A DNA stretch of 6,675 bases from an uncultured Flavobacteriales bacterium. GTDB taxonomy: Bacteria; Bacteroidota; Bacteroidia; Flavobacteriales_D; Sanyastnellaceae. Positions within the stretch are counted from its first letter, which is position 1; every line of letters begins with the position of its first letter. Made by a program: the position numbers and the translations under genes. Under the pieces are notes generated by a model. The model was not told the origin of the DNA and did not search any database. It worked only from the letters and a program-made list of their open reading frames with translations. The DNA lies in the NCBI GenBank assembly GCA_937996585.1, contig CALKUW010000305.1:1-6675 (forward strand), written 5' to 3'. Below, piece by piece: positions 6,504 to 6,675 of the stretch.

Positions 6504-6675
6504 ATGTTGGAGCCCCTTCATCCGCTCTTGCGGAAAGCATATGACCCGGACCGCTTTGCTCTGTTGGGTAAAGAGGTGCTCAATGATTTGGTGATTCACC
6601 TCAATGAAGCCCAATCCAGAAGCGTGCCGCAATCCATGCCGTGGACCCATCCCGAAGAGGAAAAGAAGCACTGGG
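6504..6675 (+). CDS. N-terminus of a probable group II PLP-dependent decarboxylase, 3' end missing
   Basis: Only the first 57 codons are present before the right window edge. The visible protein begins MLEPLHPLLRKAYDPDRFAL and continues with LLGKEVLNDLVIHLNEAQ, then VPQSMPWTHPEEEKKHW. The pattern of a short lead, a KAYDP-type segment, an amphipathic helix of the form F..LG..V.NDL..HL, and then a proline-rich stretch ending in HW resembles the N-terminal dimerisation segment of group II pyridoxal-phosphate decarboxylases (aromatic-L-amino-acid, diaminobutyrate or glutamate decarboxylase-like). Such enzymes decarboxylate an amino acid to an amine in the cytosol and are usually about 450-500 residues long. 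The PLP-binding lysine and substrate residues lie beyond the window, so neither activity nor substrate can be confirmed. The gene is divergent from the barrel gene. Its codons are less biased than those of the envelope genes. The family call rests on remembered N-terminal patterns. Confidence 0.6.
   Translation, partial: MLEPLHPLLRKAYDPDRFALLGKEVLNDLVIHLNEAQSRSVPQSMPWTHPEEEKKHW

Noticed and set aside
6310..6594. A 94-codon + strand frame across the divergent intergenic region
   Set aside because: It begins inside the barrel gene, overlaps the PLP-enzyme start in another frame, and its translation looks random.
6222..6671. A 149-codon - strand frame across the divergent intergenic region
   Set aside because: It overlaps both the signal-peptide region of the barrel gene and the start of the PLP-enzyme gene in other frames, and has no recognisable domain.

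Overview
This window looks like a chromosomal segment from a Bacteroidota bacterium with fairly high GC and a strong preference for C- or G-ending codons. The evidence for the phylum is a SusC/RagA-type TonB-dependent transporter followed by a SusD-family lipoprotein, a pairing essentially confined to Bacteroidota. The genus cannot be told from the window. I saw no RNA gene, insertion sequence, CRISPR array or phage gene.

Left part (1-4475, + strand): the 3' part of a susC-like gene, cut by the left window edge, is followed 28 bp later by a complete susD-like gene. They form an operon closed by a strong intrinsic terminator at 4447-4475 (12-bp stem, GCAA loop, T run). The two products should form one outer-membrane uptake complex: the SusD lipoprotein is a surface lid that captures substrate, and SusC is the TonB-driven channel. 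No glycoside hydrolase, lyase, sulfatase, peptidase or regulator is in the window, so the substrate cannot be deduced here.

Middle part (4531-6337, - strand): two genes point left. The upstream one (5393-6337) encodes a secreted outer-membrane beta-barrel protein and ends in its own intrinsic terminator (5338-5371). Just beyond it lies a gene (4531-5304) for a cytosolic metal-dependent hydrolase of the cyclase / kynurenine-formamidase superfamily. It converges on the sus operon.

Right edge (6338-6675): a 166-bp divergent intergenic region contains a 9-bp perfect inverted repeat in the presumed leader of the beta-barrel gene. After it starts a + strand gene, cut by the right edge, whose first 57 residues resemble the N-terminus of group II PLP-dependent decarboxylases.

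Codon use splits the genes into two classes. The three envelope genes (susC, susD and the barrel) are strongly biased, suggesting high expression. The cyclase and the PLP-enzyme gene use rarer codons freely, suggesting ordinary housekeeping or accessory levels. Nothing in the window amounts to a clearly new system. The best leads are the variant metal-binding motif of the cyclase, its placement right behind a terminator, and the hairpin in the barrel-gene leader.
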